A stretch of 64,000 nucleotides of DNA. Origin: Nitzschia sp. pyKryTriq1. Lineage: Eukaryota > Bacillariophyta > Bacillariophyceae > Bacillariales > Bacillariaceae. Every line of letters starts with the position of its first letter. Position 1 is the first letter of the stretch. The stretch is from assembly GCA_956465555.1 (NCBI GenBank), contig OY101116.1, positions 3,410,001 through 3,474,000 on the forward strand. The letters run 5' to 3'. The notes under the pieces are model-generated. The model searched no databases. It was not told the DNA's origin and saw nothing but the letters and a program-made list of their open reading frames with translations. Of the stretch, positions 1-10,264 are shown piece after piece. The translations under genes and the position numbers were made by a program.

Positions 1-675
1 ATGCCAGACGGTACTAGGTGCATCCGCACGGAGACTCGAAATCCCGATGGAAGTATTTTGGTAAAGCTCGAGGAGATTGGACCTGCGAATCCCCTGGATG
101 TCGCTATTGAAGCTTCGCCTGTCAGTTTCGTAGGACCATCAGATATGAGTGAAATAAGTGGATGGGATGGGTTGACCCTACACACTTCAAGCCACGGCCA
201 GTTCTTGGCACCCGAAGAAGTTTCAGTCCCGGCTAGTGCGGGATCGTCGCTCGTCACGAATCCGTTAGAGCCAGTGACAATCACAGTTACGAAGTCGTCG
301 GAATCCCAGAATATCGGGATGAGCCTAGTGGCATCAAAAGGCGTGCTTTACGTGAAGAAGATTTCACCCGGTAGCTTGCTGGTCGGAAAGCCTGTTCTTC
401 CAGGTGACACGGTGATCGCCATTAACGGCCATGGCTTTCGCAGGAATCCAAACGTCAGAGAAGCCACCTCCGTGATAATGAATTCTCCGGACACTATTTC
501 TTTCCAAATTCTAAAGACTTCACTCAGAGGGCAGGGTGTGGGCAAGGATAGAGGTATACCGAAAAAAAGATTAGGACGCTTCTCTTGTAACAAGCGCCTG
601 AAGGATCCTGAAGAGCTCACTGAGAAAGATCCAATCAGCTCGCAACTGCCGGATGCCAGAAGTCTGGTCCTATAA
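1..675 (+). CDS. PDZ-domain protein, probably 5' partial
   Basis: The reading frame is open from the first base to a TAA at 673-675 and encodes 224 residues. A PDZ domain lies at about residues 90-175: the carboxylate-loop region reads IGMSLV, followed by LYVKKISPGSL and the typical LPGDTVIAING strand. PDZ domains bind C-terminal peptides and act as scaffolds; the partner cannot be told. The N-terminal part holds a short NPDGSILVKLEE-type stretch that looks like a conserved strand pair, and the C-terminal 50 residues are basic and polar without a domain I recognise. The ATG sits exactly at the window edge, so the true start may lie further left. There is no membrane segment in the visible part. 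Confidence 0.7.
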   Translation: MPDGTRCIRTETRNPDGSILVKLEEIGPANPLDVAIEASPVSFVGPSDMSEISGWDGLTLHTSSHGQFLAPEEVSVPASAGSSLVTNPLEPVTITVTKSSESQNIGMSLVASKGVLYVKKISPGSLLVGKPVLPGDTVIAINGHGFRRNPNVREATSVIMNSPDTISFQILKTSLRGQGVGKDRGIPKKRLGRFSCNKRLKDPEELTEKDPISSQLPDARSLVL

Positions 676-1334
676 TGCAAGTGACTGCTTCATGAACACC
701 ACAGCAGCACGGGCGTGTGTCATGGTTTGGGGTAGTTATTCTGCAACTTCATCTCTGGTTACTCTAGGATGATTCTGAATTCACCTACTACTGCTTCTCA
801 GCCCACTTGCGTAAACTTTTACACTAGCTAGGGTGGCCACTCTTCTATAGTGCTTGTTTTCTCGTTCTTATAACAATGCTAAAACAGGGAAGAGTGAAAT
901 GAAAATTTAATAGTACTTGTATTACCCTAAAAAGTGCTCCGCGCTTTTGGTGCCGTTTCTTGGGCTCCATAGCTGAACGCTACCGGGACCGGTATGTACA
1001 AAATAATATAGAAATAATATCATTCCGGTACTGTGCGTGTAGTGAGGAATCCGGAATCTTGCTTACAAATCCTTCCCTTCCGACATTTTTCAGATATCAT
1101 ACAGTATACAGATACCACCTGGTACCGGTACAGTACGAGTAGACGGACGTACAAGTACTGTACGTGTACCGGTGTGACGCACGACGAGGGCGGCGGCTGA
1201 ATTTTTTCATGGTTGTTGATGTTCTTTTGATGGCTGACAAATCCATGGTTTATGATACTAATACTCTACGAATATCAACTAAAGCAAAACCAAACAAGAA
1301 ACCGACAAAACACCAATAGCACCCTGTTGCGACC
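676..1334. other. Intergenic spacer with GTAC island (promoter side of SET gene)
   Basis: No gene is seen. The spacer is AT-rich up to about 950. At 1121-1177 it carries a GTAC-rich island that includes the palindrome TACCGGTA (1123-1130) and further GTAC units, ending about 160 bp upstream of the SET gene. The short frames across this island are made of the repeat and are not credible genes. Confidence 0.6.
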
Positions 1335-2507
1335 ATGAATCAATCAAAGACGATGATAGCGTGGATCTCAGTCCTTCTTGTATTCCTTTCGTTGTCCCTC
1401 CAAAGGGTGAACTCTCTTGCTGCCCGGGGCAAAAAGGCATCCAGTCAAAAAGTTTCCAGTGGCGGCGGCTTTGGTGCTAAACCCAACACAATACTTCACT
1501 CGCCCGATACGTCCGAATCCACGCAGAAGCTCTTGCAGTTCCTCCAGTCCCAAAATGCGGAAGGTCTCGGCAATGTAGAAATTGGCTACTGCCCAGACAC
1601 TGGAGTGCGTGGCTTGTTTGCCACTAAGAATTTCAAGCAAGGGAAAATAATGTGTAGAATTCCCTCCGACTGTGCTCTGGCTTTGAGCGACCCATCAAAA
1701 AATGGAGAGGACGCACCTACTCTGGCACATGGTGGCGCCAACTTCTTGAACATGTATATGAAGCCAGCCAATGCTCGACAAACATGGGCCCCGTATTTGG
1801 ATACTCTGCCAACAATGGGATCAGCCCAGTTCGATTCGACACCCGACTTTTTCTCCGACGAAGAGCTGGGTTTGCTAGAATTTCCTCGTCTCATTCGTCA
1901 AGCTAAAGAACGTCGAGAGCAAGTACGAGCGGTTGCTGATGAGCTATGTTTGACTAGAGAAGAATTGCAATTTGCTACTTGGTTGACAGCTTCCCGGGCA
2001 TTTTGTATTTCCATGAGCGGAGAAGAAGAAGAAACAGAGGTCCCGAAGTACGACGAACGTGGACAAGTGATTACTAAGGCCGGAGAACAGAAGACGATCC
2101 GCGTTCTAGTTCCCTTTATTGACATGGCAAATCACAATTCCGACCAGCCTAATGCCAAGCTTACACTTATTGATCCGGAGAAGGACGATGCCTGGTTCGC
2201 ACTCGAAGCGACAAGACCCATCGCTGTCGGCAAAGAAATCACGATTGCGTACGGAAACGGACTTGAGTCGTCAGTGGAGCTTTTGTTGAATTACGGGTTC
2301 GTTCCCCACAGCAACAGAATCGACGAATTCATGCTCAAGAAGGGTGGAGACGAGGCAATCACAAGCCTCGACAGGTGGTCCACGACGTTGGAAGAAGATA
2401 AAACTATGCTGTCTATGATGGAAGAAAGTACCGAGGAGAACGATGCGACTTTGAAAAAGATTTTAAATTTCCGTATCCGGCTTAAGGAGTCCTATGGCTC
2501 TTCGTGA
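1335..2507 (+). CDS. SET-domain protein methyltransferase (Rubisco LSMT / SETD-like)
   Basis: An uninterrupted 390-aa frame starts at GACCATG. Residues 1-28 form a hydrophobic signal peptide (IAWISVLLVFLSLSL) ending near NSLAARG, so the protein probably enters the secretory route or, by diatom bipartite targeting, the plastid. The SET domain begins around residue 80 with GVRGLFATKNFKQG (GRGVFA-type motif). It ends with the two diagnostic catalytic-core segments, DMANHNSDQPNA near residue 262 and ITIAYGNG followed by SVELLLNYGFV near residues 302-322. Proteins of this group methylate lysine on Rubisco large subunit, aldolase, histones or actin; the substrate here is unknown. The C-terminal Rubisco-substrate-binding domain is short or absent: only about 60 residues follow the SET core. 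Confidence 0.85.
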   Translation: MNQSKTMIAWISVLLVFLSLSLQRVNSLAARGKKASSQKVSSGGGFGAKPNTILHSPDTSESTQKLLQFLQSQNAEGLGNVEIGYCPDTGVRGLFATKNFKQGKIMCRIPSDCALALSDPSKNGEDAPTLAHGGANFLNMYMKPANARQTWAPYLDTLPTMGSAQFDSTPDFFSDEELGLLEFPRLIRQAKERREQVRAVADELCLTREELQFATWLTASRAFCISMSGEEEETEVPKYDERGQVITKAGEQKTIRVLVPFIDMANHNSDQPNAKLTLIDPEKDDAWFALEATRPIAVGKEITIAYGNGLESSVELLLNYGFVPHSNRIDEFMLKKGGDEAITSLDRWSTTLEEDKTMLSMMEESTEENDATLKKILNFRIRLKESYGSS

Positions 2508-2557
2508 GAGTAATGACATGACACACATATTTAAAATGTAATGTCAACAACAAATAA

Positions 2558-5053
2558 CTACAAGTGCTTCTTTCCTTTTAGCAATATGGTTTCTGCAAGG
2601 CCTTCTGGGGTCAAGTCAGCCCTCGTGATGGTGCCTACGATCTGATTGTGCTTATTCACGACTGGTAGAAACCGCAAACCCATAGTACGAAATAATTCGT
2701 ACGTACGCTAGACGTGGAGACAAAGAAAAAGGAAAGCAACGGAATGAGCCATTGATGCAAATCAATCCCGAGCCATTGCGCCCTGTTCTTACCGCGACGG
2801 AGGTGGACTCCTGGATGGATATAGGTGATTGGTTCGTATACGGGCGCAAGTCAAGAACGCAAGAACGATCTTTTTGACTTATGCGAAGGTCATCAACAGA
2901 TGGCTTATCCGGAAGAGCTTTCTCTACTTGTTCATAGCCAGCTATAGGAACAAATGTTTGGCCATGTGCCTCAATGTAATTTGAAAGCACTCCGGAGTCC
3001 ACTTGTCTGGACCGATTGCCGAAACTTCGCAGCTTGAGCAACATGATGAGAGCATGCCGATCAATGGTACCAAAAAGAATGTTGTTGTTTTCTTTGTCGA
3101 CGACAGGAAAAACCGAATGATTTGTGCTTTTTAAAAAGTCGTAGATAACGCCAACCTTCTCGACCGGTTGAAAGAAACAAACATATTTCCCCATCACTTG
3201 ACCGGCTTGAACACTTGTAGAAGAAAGAAAAACAGCTGAGAAAGTGGGTGGCTTGAACACTGCGATAAATCTGCGAGAATCGACTTACTCATGGTGTCTT
3301 GCTGTTGACTTGAGTTCTGCCTCAAGGAATTGTACTCCTTTCTTCAGATGAATGTGGATGTGATAGAGGTCATCATTGAAAAGCTGGCCCACCAGTCTTG
3401 CAGTCATCAACGTCAACATTAATGGTAGTACGAATTGCTCATTTCCTGTACATTCCAGTAAAATCACTGTCAAACTAATCGTCATTCGCGCCATTCCTCC
3501 CAGTACGGCAGCTGCTCCGATCAGCGCGTACGTATTGCTGAATGCAAGTTGAGGGTAGATTTTCAATGATAAGTTCCCCCAAAGTCTACCAAAGGTTGCA
3601 CCAGACAAGAGACTTGGTACAAAGAGACCAGATGGGATACCAATACCATAGACCACCACAGCAAGTGAGATGTAGACACAAAAGAAGATTCCCAGGGCCC
3701 CGTTACTGAAGGTGTGTCTTCGTTGGTGAAATAGTTGGCGAATTGCAACGCCTGGTTCCGTGAATATCAAAGATGCCAATTCATTATACTCGCCTTCTGG
3801 ATCGCACCGGAAAGATACCAGCTGGCTCACCAACTCCGCCTCCGCCTCATTAGTGAATTCGTCGACTACCGGCAAAGGGGTACACTTGACCCAGAGAAGC
3901 GGCAACAAGAAGCTGACAACAGAAACCAGTACAGAGACTGCAATCACTTCCATAAATCGGCGCTGCTTTGAGTAGTTGACGTTCTTCATTCTCCAGTGGG
4001 TGATTCTCTCATTTGTACTATTGAACACCGCGCCGACCAGCCCACCGATTATTCCGATCACGACAAACGGAAATAGTTCAAACACCGAAAAGCTAGACTC
4101 TCGACCTTCGTAAACAAAATTTCCAAACGAAAATAATTTGTTGAACCCGACCTTTCCAAAAGCAGAACCGATTGTATTTAAGCACAGAAGAGTAGTGAAT
4201 GCAATCATCGAACAGAAAAACGTTCTCCACGTCAGGGACGGAGACCAGTAGCTGGCTCCCTCCTCCAGTGCAAACAGAATACCACCAATGGGGGCAGAAA
4301 ATGCCGTACATACACCGGCAGCAGCTCCACAAGCAACAAAATCCCGCTTTTCTCTATCATTTCTTGTTTGCCCAGAAGACACCGTGGCTGCGACAACAGC
4401 TCCAGAATGTACCATAGGACCCTCTTTCCCGACAGGCAACCCAGCCGAAACGGAACAAACAACGCCGAGAACTTTGCAGATTAAAGTGAGAGGAGATCCC
4501 ACACGGGGCAAGTCTATGCCGTTGAGATAACATTTGACTTCAGGGATACCCGATCCTGCTGCCACTGGCTCGATCCACACGAACATGGATGCAATAGCCG
4601 CAAACATGGTTTGGATAGTGACAAAACTACAGAGTGCCCAAACCACATGGCCGCCCTCCAACAAACCACCGACATGCTCAAATTTCGTCTTTAATATGGA
4701 AATATCGTCAATATTATTCTTGGTACCAGTACAGATTGTTCAGTTAAAAAACGATGACTTACCTCAATGAATTTGATCGACAAAAGATTACAAAAGTAGG
4801 CCACACAGCCTTGAGTAACTGCCAAGACGGCAGTCAAAAAATATCTCATGAAGATTTTGTGCTTTCCTTGATTCCAGAACATGCCTCGATGTTTGTAGTG
4901 ATCGAGCGACAAATAGGCCCTCCAAGCGTCAGAGTCTTCTAGATCGTACGACAAAGAATCTATATTCACAACCTGACCGTCGCCATGGTGGTGATGGCCT
5001 GCTCCCTTGGGGAGGGCTCCGATGCTGTCGTGTCTGATTTTAGAGCTCGTCAT
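2558..5053 (-). CDS. CLC-type chloride/proton exchanger with two CBS domains
   Basis: Four exons (5053-4763, 4688-3289, 3213-2793, 2707-2558) with introns of 74, 75 and 85 bp give 753 aa in one frame. The selectivity motif is GSGIPE, the Ser form usual for chloride rather than the Pro form of nitrate carriers. The gating-glutamate motif is GLPVGKEGPMVHSG and the pore motif GIPSGLFVPSLLSG. FALEEGASYW carries the internal proton-glutamate position, so a 2Cl-/H+ exchanger of an intracellular membrane is likelier than a channel. Two C-terminal CBS domains (around VFPVVDKENN and FLPVVNKHNQIVGTITRADL) may bind nucleotide. The last exon is needed to complete CBS2. An in-frame ATG at 5227 was rejected because it would translate a GTAC island (5186-5193). 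Confidence 0.88.
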
Positions 5054-5632
5054 AACAATTGCTTTCCGTTTTATGGCAAAGCAACGAATATTACCACCGG
5101 TAATACTCCCGATATTCGTTTCTGGAAAGATGACATTCCATTCAAGATCCAAGCACAACAAACGGGCGAGGGGGTTCGTAGTTCGTACCGGTACAGTACT
5201 TGCTTCACAATTTTGATTTACGTCCAAAAAATAATGAGAAGTGTGTCTGATCTGATGTCAAAGTTCTCAAGATTTTTGCGGAAGATACGCGTATCCTCCA
5301 TTTTTTCGCAGGCCACATGCCACAACATCATGTCTCATGTCACCTCACATCGGTTCAACCGCTACCGCGGTAGCCTCTGCAAGCATCACGAATCACGACA
5401 GAACACAGAACCCTTCGCAGAACTTCAAATTGAAACTGTCAAGTCGCGAAGTAGTGCAACATCACAAGCATCATCCAATACGAATGAGAGTACGAATTTA
5501 GATATTCTCGGACTGCTACACTACCACTGGTATCTACACTGTATCATCCCAACACGATCCCGGCTTTTGCATCCATCGATCATTTCGACGATACAGCTAC
5601 CGGTACCCGTTTAGTATAAATTCTTTGCCACC

Positions 5633-6263
5633 ATGACACGAGTGTCCCACGAAGAATCGGTGCGTTAAAGATACCTTGTCAAATCGAAGAACAAGTGCAA
5701 GACTGACGTGCGTGCTGCCTCATTCTGTTTCCGTTCAGAAAACTCTTGTAGACCGCGAGTCCGAAAGCCTGTCGTATGGAGGTCTGGAGGAAGATGACGA
5801 CGGGAGCGAAATCGGAGAAGAGGAAAGCCGACGTAGTTTCCTGAGCGGCAAATCGAAACTTGCCATGCACGCCTTGAACTTGTTTCAATCCAAACGGATT
5901 GCCGCATCCTTCCTCGAAGACGAGATTGAGGTCGTCCCGACTTTATTGACCCACAATGTTGCCTTAGTCACTGATCCAAATTTAACTAACAGTGAGCAGG
6001 GGCAACTTTATTACGCGGTTGACTCGTTTTACAACACACACGAGCCTCCTGAGTACGCCTTGACAGTCAGTGATACAATTTACAGAAGAATTATTCAAGA
6101 GATTGCCAACGCTAGAGATGTCCCATGTGGACTATATTTTTGTTGTCATGGAGGGGATGGAGCGCATACGGGATTTTCTCATGACGATTACGTTGACATT
6201 CGGATGGCCTGGACTGCCATAGGATGCATTTTTGTGGGCATGCTTATAACTGCTCTATGTTGA
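5633..6263 (+). CDS. Unknown small C-terminal single-pass membrane protein
   Basis: A nine-codon first exon (5633-5659) is joined over a 79-bp intron (GTGCGT donor, TTCAG acceptor) to exon 5739-6263, giving 183 aa. I do not recognise a family. Residues 20-60 are acidic and Ser-rich (GGLEEDDDGSEIGEEESRRSF). The middle is mixed, and the last 20 residues form one hydrophobic helix (AWTAIGCIFVGMLITALC) with almost nothing after it, the layout of a tail-anchored protein. It diverges from the CLC gene across a 580-bp spacer with GTAC units, and a TACCGGTA palindrome sits 28 bp before the start codon. The short first exon rests only on splice signals and frame agreement. Confidence 0.6.
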
Positions 6264-6533
6264 AATATTAGGGAGTAAGAAGAGGCACAGCGAGTGAAAT
6301 CATTCTTGATCGCTTTGATCACCCGCGGACATGCAGTCTACTCGCCATGCCATTGACGCGCAAGAACAACGCTTACCGCATATAATATGTTGTGCAATCA
6401 ATGAATATGCCAAGCCCTACCATACTAGCTAGAGTGACGCCTCAAGGGCAAGGGCAACAAATACAATAGTCGATACCCCCTTGTTTGTGCTTGTAGCATC
6501 CTCATTTTCTATAGCACAAAACCGTGTCAGTTT

Positions 6534-7863
6534 CTAATGTGTTCCGTGACGAGGCTGATCCTGGGCTAAGCGGCGGTGAATCTCAACGAGATTGTTGGAA
6601 GGATCGACGTAGGTTTCATGGTTGATACAGTTCGCGCCATTCTCATCGCACGGAAAGTTGTCAACCGTGTAGCTTCCAGGGGTAGCCCAAATCACATGAG
6701 ATTCAATCCCCAATACATTCTCTCCCATGAGAATGTGGAAGTAACCCTGTAAAAGAAAGAAACACGCAAGTCTATGAGTGCCGCATGACTCGGGATCGTT
6801 CACCACAGCCCCCTCCCTGCAGCAGCAAAAGGTCTCACCATTGCTCCCCAATATTGACCCCAGCTTTCAGAGAAAAGGACGTCAGCATCTATGTTTGATG
6901 GATTTGAAGGCCCAATAGAGATCACAAACAAACTTACCTGTTGCGCACGATCCAATATTGTCTACCACTGCCGTCGTCAGTTCCCCATCCAACAATAGAT
7001 ACTGCGTGCGTCGTCTTGACAGGTGCAGTGACATTATCAAAGATTCCACCACTGTAACCTCTCAGAGCCTCCCCCCAAACTCCGGCGGTCACTGGACCAC
7101 GGGCAAAGATTTCAGCTTTCACTGCATTCACTTCATTTCGATAGCTTCCATACTCGGCGACGGTAGCATTCGGGAAAATGTCGATTTCGGAGCATGCACC
7201 CTCCGGTGTACAAGTGCGACAAGTATTCATTGGACTGCAGGTAGTATCAACGTAGGGACAGAATCCATCGGTTGACTCACTACTACAAGCAATGTATGGC
7301 ATACACGTTTCATAGGGGACAAAGCCGGTATTGTGAATCCAGGCGTAGGTCCGCAGGGCACTTCCTCCGTGGCACGAGCCAGCCTCTTTCCCGCAGTTCA
7401 GAATGTACTGAATCGACAGCTGAATATCTGCCCCTTGACCGTCACGAGCAATTTTGATTCTGTCAGCCAACGCCGACATGCTTGAGTGTGCCCAGCATGA
7501 ACCGCACTGAAAAAACAAAACATTGCATTGATTATAAGGACGGCGGCGCATTCGAGGACATGGACGGCCAACTGCGTATACAAGTACAGTACGAATACTT
7601 ACATAGTTTGGAATGTGCTGATTCAAGGCTCGCGTAAGGAAAGACTTTCCGTTGACGTCGCCCCATTGAAATCTGTCAGGAAGGTCCTCGGGATTCAAAT
7701 AGGCAAGCGGCAGCGGCAGTTCAAAGTGGTTTTGCACCGGCCAGTTGGAGTCGTCCCAGAGTTCCGTGTCAAATTCACCGGTTGTCCTCGTAGCCAATAG
7801 ACCAGGTATCATCCACATACAAACAAAAAGGCAGCCGATGAAGGCCCGGGAAAAGGAAGCCAT
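6534..7863 (-). CDS. Cathepsin Z/X-like cysteine peptidase, copy A
   Basis: Four exons (7863-7603, 7506-6938, 6863-6839, 6746-6534) give 355 aa. A signal peptide (MASFSRAFIGCLFVCMWMIP) leads to a short propeptide. The C1A papain fold carries the cathepsin Z signature, an HIP motif just before the active site ([16 protein letters not shown]). The catalytic triad is visible: Cys in CGSCWAH, His in THAVSIVGWG and Asn in VRNSWG. Cathepsin Z is a lysosomal or secreted carboxypeptidase. Exon 3 is only 25 nt and supplies the WGQYWGAM segment after the active-site Asn. Intron 1 (96 bp) is a multiple of three without an in-frame stop, so its retention would insert 32 residues next to the catalytic Cys. 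It is head to head with copy B. Confidence 0.9.
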
Positions 7864-8611
7864 TGTAGGATTGAATAAGCACTGATGGTGAGAACCGGGG
7901 CGACTGACTCCTCCTCTTTCGCCTTCTCTGCCATCTGCTAACAATATTAATAGAAAAGCCAAGAGCCAAGATGATCTGCAGTCTGCAGTCTGCACCGAAC
8001 TATCGGTACTGTAAACTGTAAAAATAGCGAAAACTGCATCGCGAGTCGCGAGTACCATGCGTTATTGCGACGACGCGACGAGTAATAGCGGGCCGTCGCG
8101 ATGATACCATTAAGGTCGTACTAGTCGTACTTGTTTACGACATACACGACCCATACCGTACAGTCTCCCTGGACTAGACCCCCAGTACTACCGGTATGTA
8201 CCGCTACGTATAAATACAGCACACGCACCACGCACGCCCGACGCACGAGCAAAGCTTGAATTCCCCCTTTCCGTCCCCTTCCTTCGAAGAATGAATCATC
8301 AGAAGGATCCCCCAAATTCGTACGGCCGGCCGCTGGAGGCGGGGAGGAGCAAGGGAGGAGCACAGCGAAAGACGAAATAAAATGCGCTCGGAGAGAAAGA
8401 AGGAAAAGTGCGTGTTCGTGTCGTGTGTTCGCGGCGAAGGTCTGGCTTCTTGCATCACAGTCACAGGAAATCACAATTTCGAGACGCAACGGTCGGTTCA
8501 AGATAAGATCTACATTCTACGAGTGCATACCAATCTTCATCTGGTTGACCATCCGAGTACCGCATTATACTCGTACCCATTTCGAGCACACTGAAACCTT
8601 TATCCATTAAC
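7864..8611. promoter_or_regulatory. Shared spacer between divergent cathepsin Z copies
   Basis: This 748-bp stretch separates the start codons of two divergent peptidase genes and must hold both promoters. It contains a GTAC island around 8123-8215 with TACCGGTA at 8189-8196 and CGTATAAATA near 8207. It also has a GC-rich patch with CGGCCGGCCG near 8323. No coding region is credible here. Confidence 0.55.
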
Positions 8612-10079
8612 ATGCTATTTCGATCCGTTCAAGTCGCCGTGGCACTGACTGCTGCTCTACTTGCTCCCGTTTTTGCCCATGATGTCGCTAATGACGCGAA
8701 TTCTTCGCCCACACGTCATGACGAGTACAAGATCATGGAGGGACATCAAGTCCGCGAGAAGTACCACTCTCCGCTACCCTTCACTTACATCGATGAGGAT
8801 GATCTTCCTGACAACTTCAACTGGGGAAACGTGAATGGACGCTCCTATTTGACTCACTCTTTGAATCGTACGTGTGAAAAGAGAAGTGTCAAACTCGAGC
8901 CATGCACTTACATGTATGCTAACCAATCCCATTGCCATTATCTTCCATTTATTAGAGCACATCCCTCAGTACTGTGGCTCGTGCTGGGCTCACGGAGCAT
9001 TGTCTGCTCTCTCGGATAGAATCAAGATTACGAATTCTTCCAAGGACGAAATCAATCTCTCCATCCAATACGTCTTGAATTGTGGAACCCACGTTGCGGG
9101 AAGGTGCGAACAATGAATTTCTAATTTACGGTCCACTGAGCAATACTCACTCATGATGCTCATTCTTTATCTTGTTCAGTTGTCATGGTGGATCTCATAC
9201 TGGAGTATACGACTTTGTGACCCAAAAGGGGAGTATCCCCTATGATACATGCGTTCCGTACATGGCATGCAGTGAGGAATCTTCGGAAGGCTTTTGCAAG
9301 TACGTGGACACTTCTTGCAACGCCGAAAACACCTGCAAGACCTGTGACACCTTTGCTGGAATGGGCGGCAAGTGTTCGGAGATTGATTACTTTCCCAATG
9401 CGACTATTAGCGAGTATGGAACGTACAGTATCTTGTCGTCTCCATCTGACATCGCCCACCGTCTCAAGGCCGAGATTTATGCTCGTGGACCCGTTGCGTA
9501 CGTATCGTTACAGCTGTGATCTTCGATAATGCTTCACACTGCGCATGGAGGAGAAGTGTTCGCTCATTGTTGTTCGCTTTCGATTTTTCTTAACACAGAA
9601 CGGGTGTCAATGCGGAACCCTTGGTCGAATACGAAGGAGGCATTGTCCGTGACACCAAGGTTTGGCACATGATGGTGAACCACATTGTTAGTATTGTCGG
9701 GTGGGGTCTCGATGAAGAGACTGGCGAGACCTATTGGATTGTGCGCAACAGCTGGGGTCAATACTGGGGCGAGATGGTGAGAGCATGTTTGTGGACGCAG
9801 GCTGTGGATGATAGAGACATCGGACACTCACATTCATCTTATTTCTTGATTTGACAGGGTTACTTCCGCATCTTGGCTGGAAAGAACGCATTAGGCATTG
9901 AAATGGAAGTAGCATGGGCGAATCCAGGTACATTTACCGTCAATAACTTTGCCTGTTATGAAGACGGATCCAACTGTGTGAAATCTGTTGAGTACAAGGA
10001 TCCTTCCAAGAATTTGGAGGTTCTGCAGCGTCGTTTGATGGCTGACAAGAAGCAAGCACCTGGAAGCATTCGCGGTTAG
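8612..10079 (+). CDS. Cathepsin Z/X-like cysteine peptidase, copy B
   Basis: Five exons (8612-8867, 8956-9103, 9180-9497, 9599-9776, 9858-10079) give 373 aa in frame. The signal peptide is [20 protein letters not shown], cleaved near FAHD. The cathepsin Z signature [14 protein letters not shown] carries the catalytic Cys; the His lies in [11 protein letters not shown] and the Asn in [12 protein letters not shown]. The Cys-rich insert ([18 protein letters not shown]) and C-terminal region match copies A and C. Compared with A, this copy splits the gene at different points: within the Asn codon before QHIP, before CHGG, and after GPVA. Only the intron after WGQYWGEM is shared by all three. The likely role is lysosomal, vacuolar or secreted carboxypeptidase activity. 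Confidence 0.9.
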
Positions 10080-10264
10080 AAAAGGGGTGCAATCTTACTC
10101 CAGGTACAATACTTATTGCATAGCTACTCCCGTTTTTTAAATCTATAAATCTCTATGGTTATCCTCTATGTAATTCATGTGTAGTAGCGTGCGGATGCAA
10201 AAAGGATGCAGGTTCGCGGCCTTGGAGCGGTGCGAAAAATACGGATGTTACACAAGCCGCGCTT

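Noticed and set aside
960-1142. Short frame rich in Tyr/Arg/Val
   Set aside because: Its end is translated GTAC island (VYRYHLVPVQY pattern); the same pattern recurs wherever islands occur and does not indicate a gene.
5054-5227. In-frame upstream ATG extending the CLC protein by 58 residues
   Set aside because: It would put a TACCGGTA island into coding sequence. The extension has no CLC-like residues, and the ATG at 5053 gives the usual N-terminal length.
5616-5622. TATAAAT as TATA box of the gene at 5633
   Set aside because: It lies less than 20 bp before the ATG, too close for a normal TATA-driven start with a leader.
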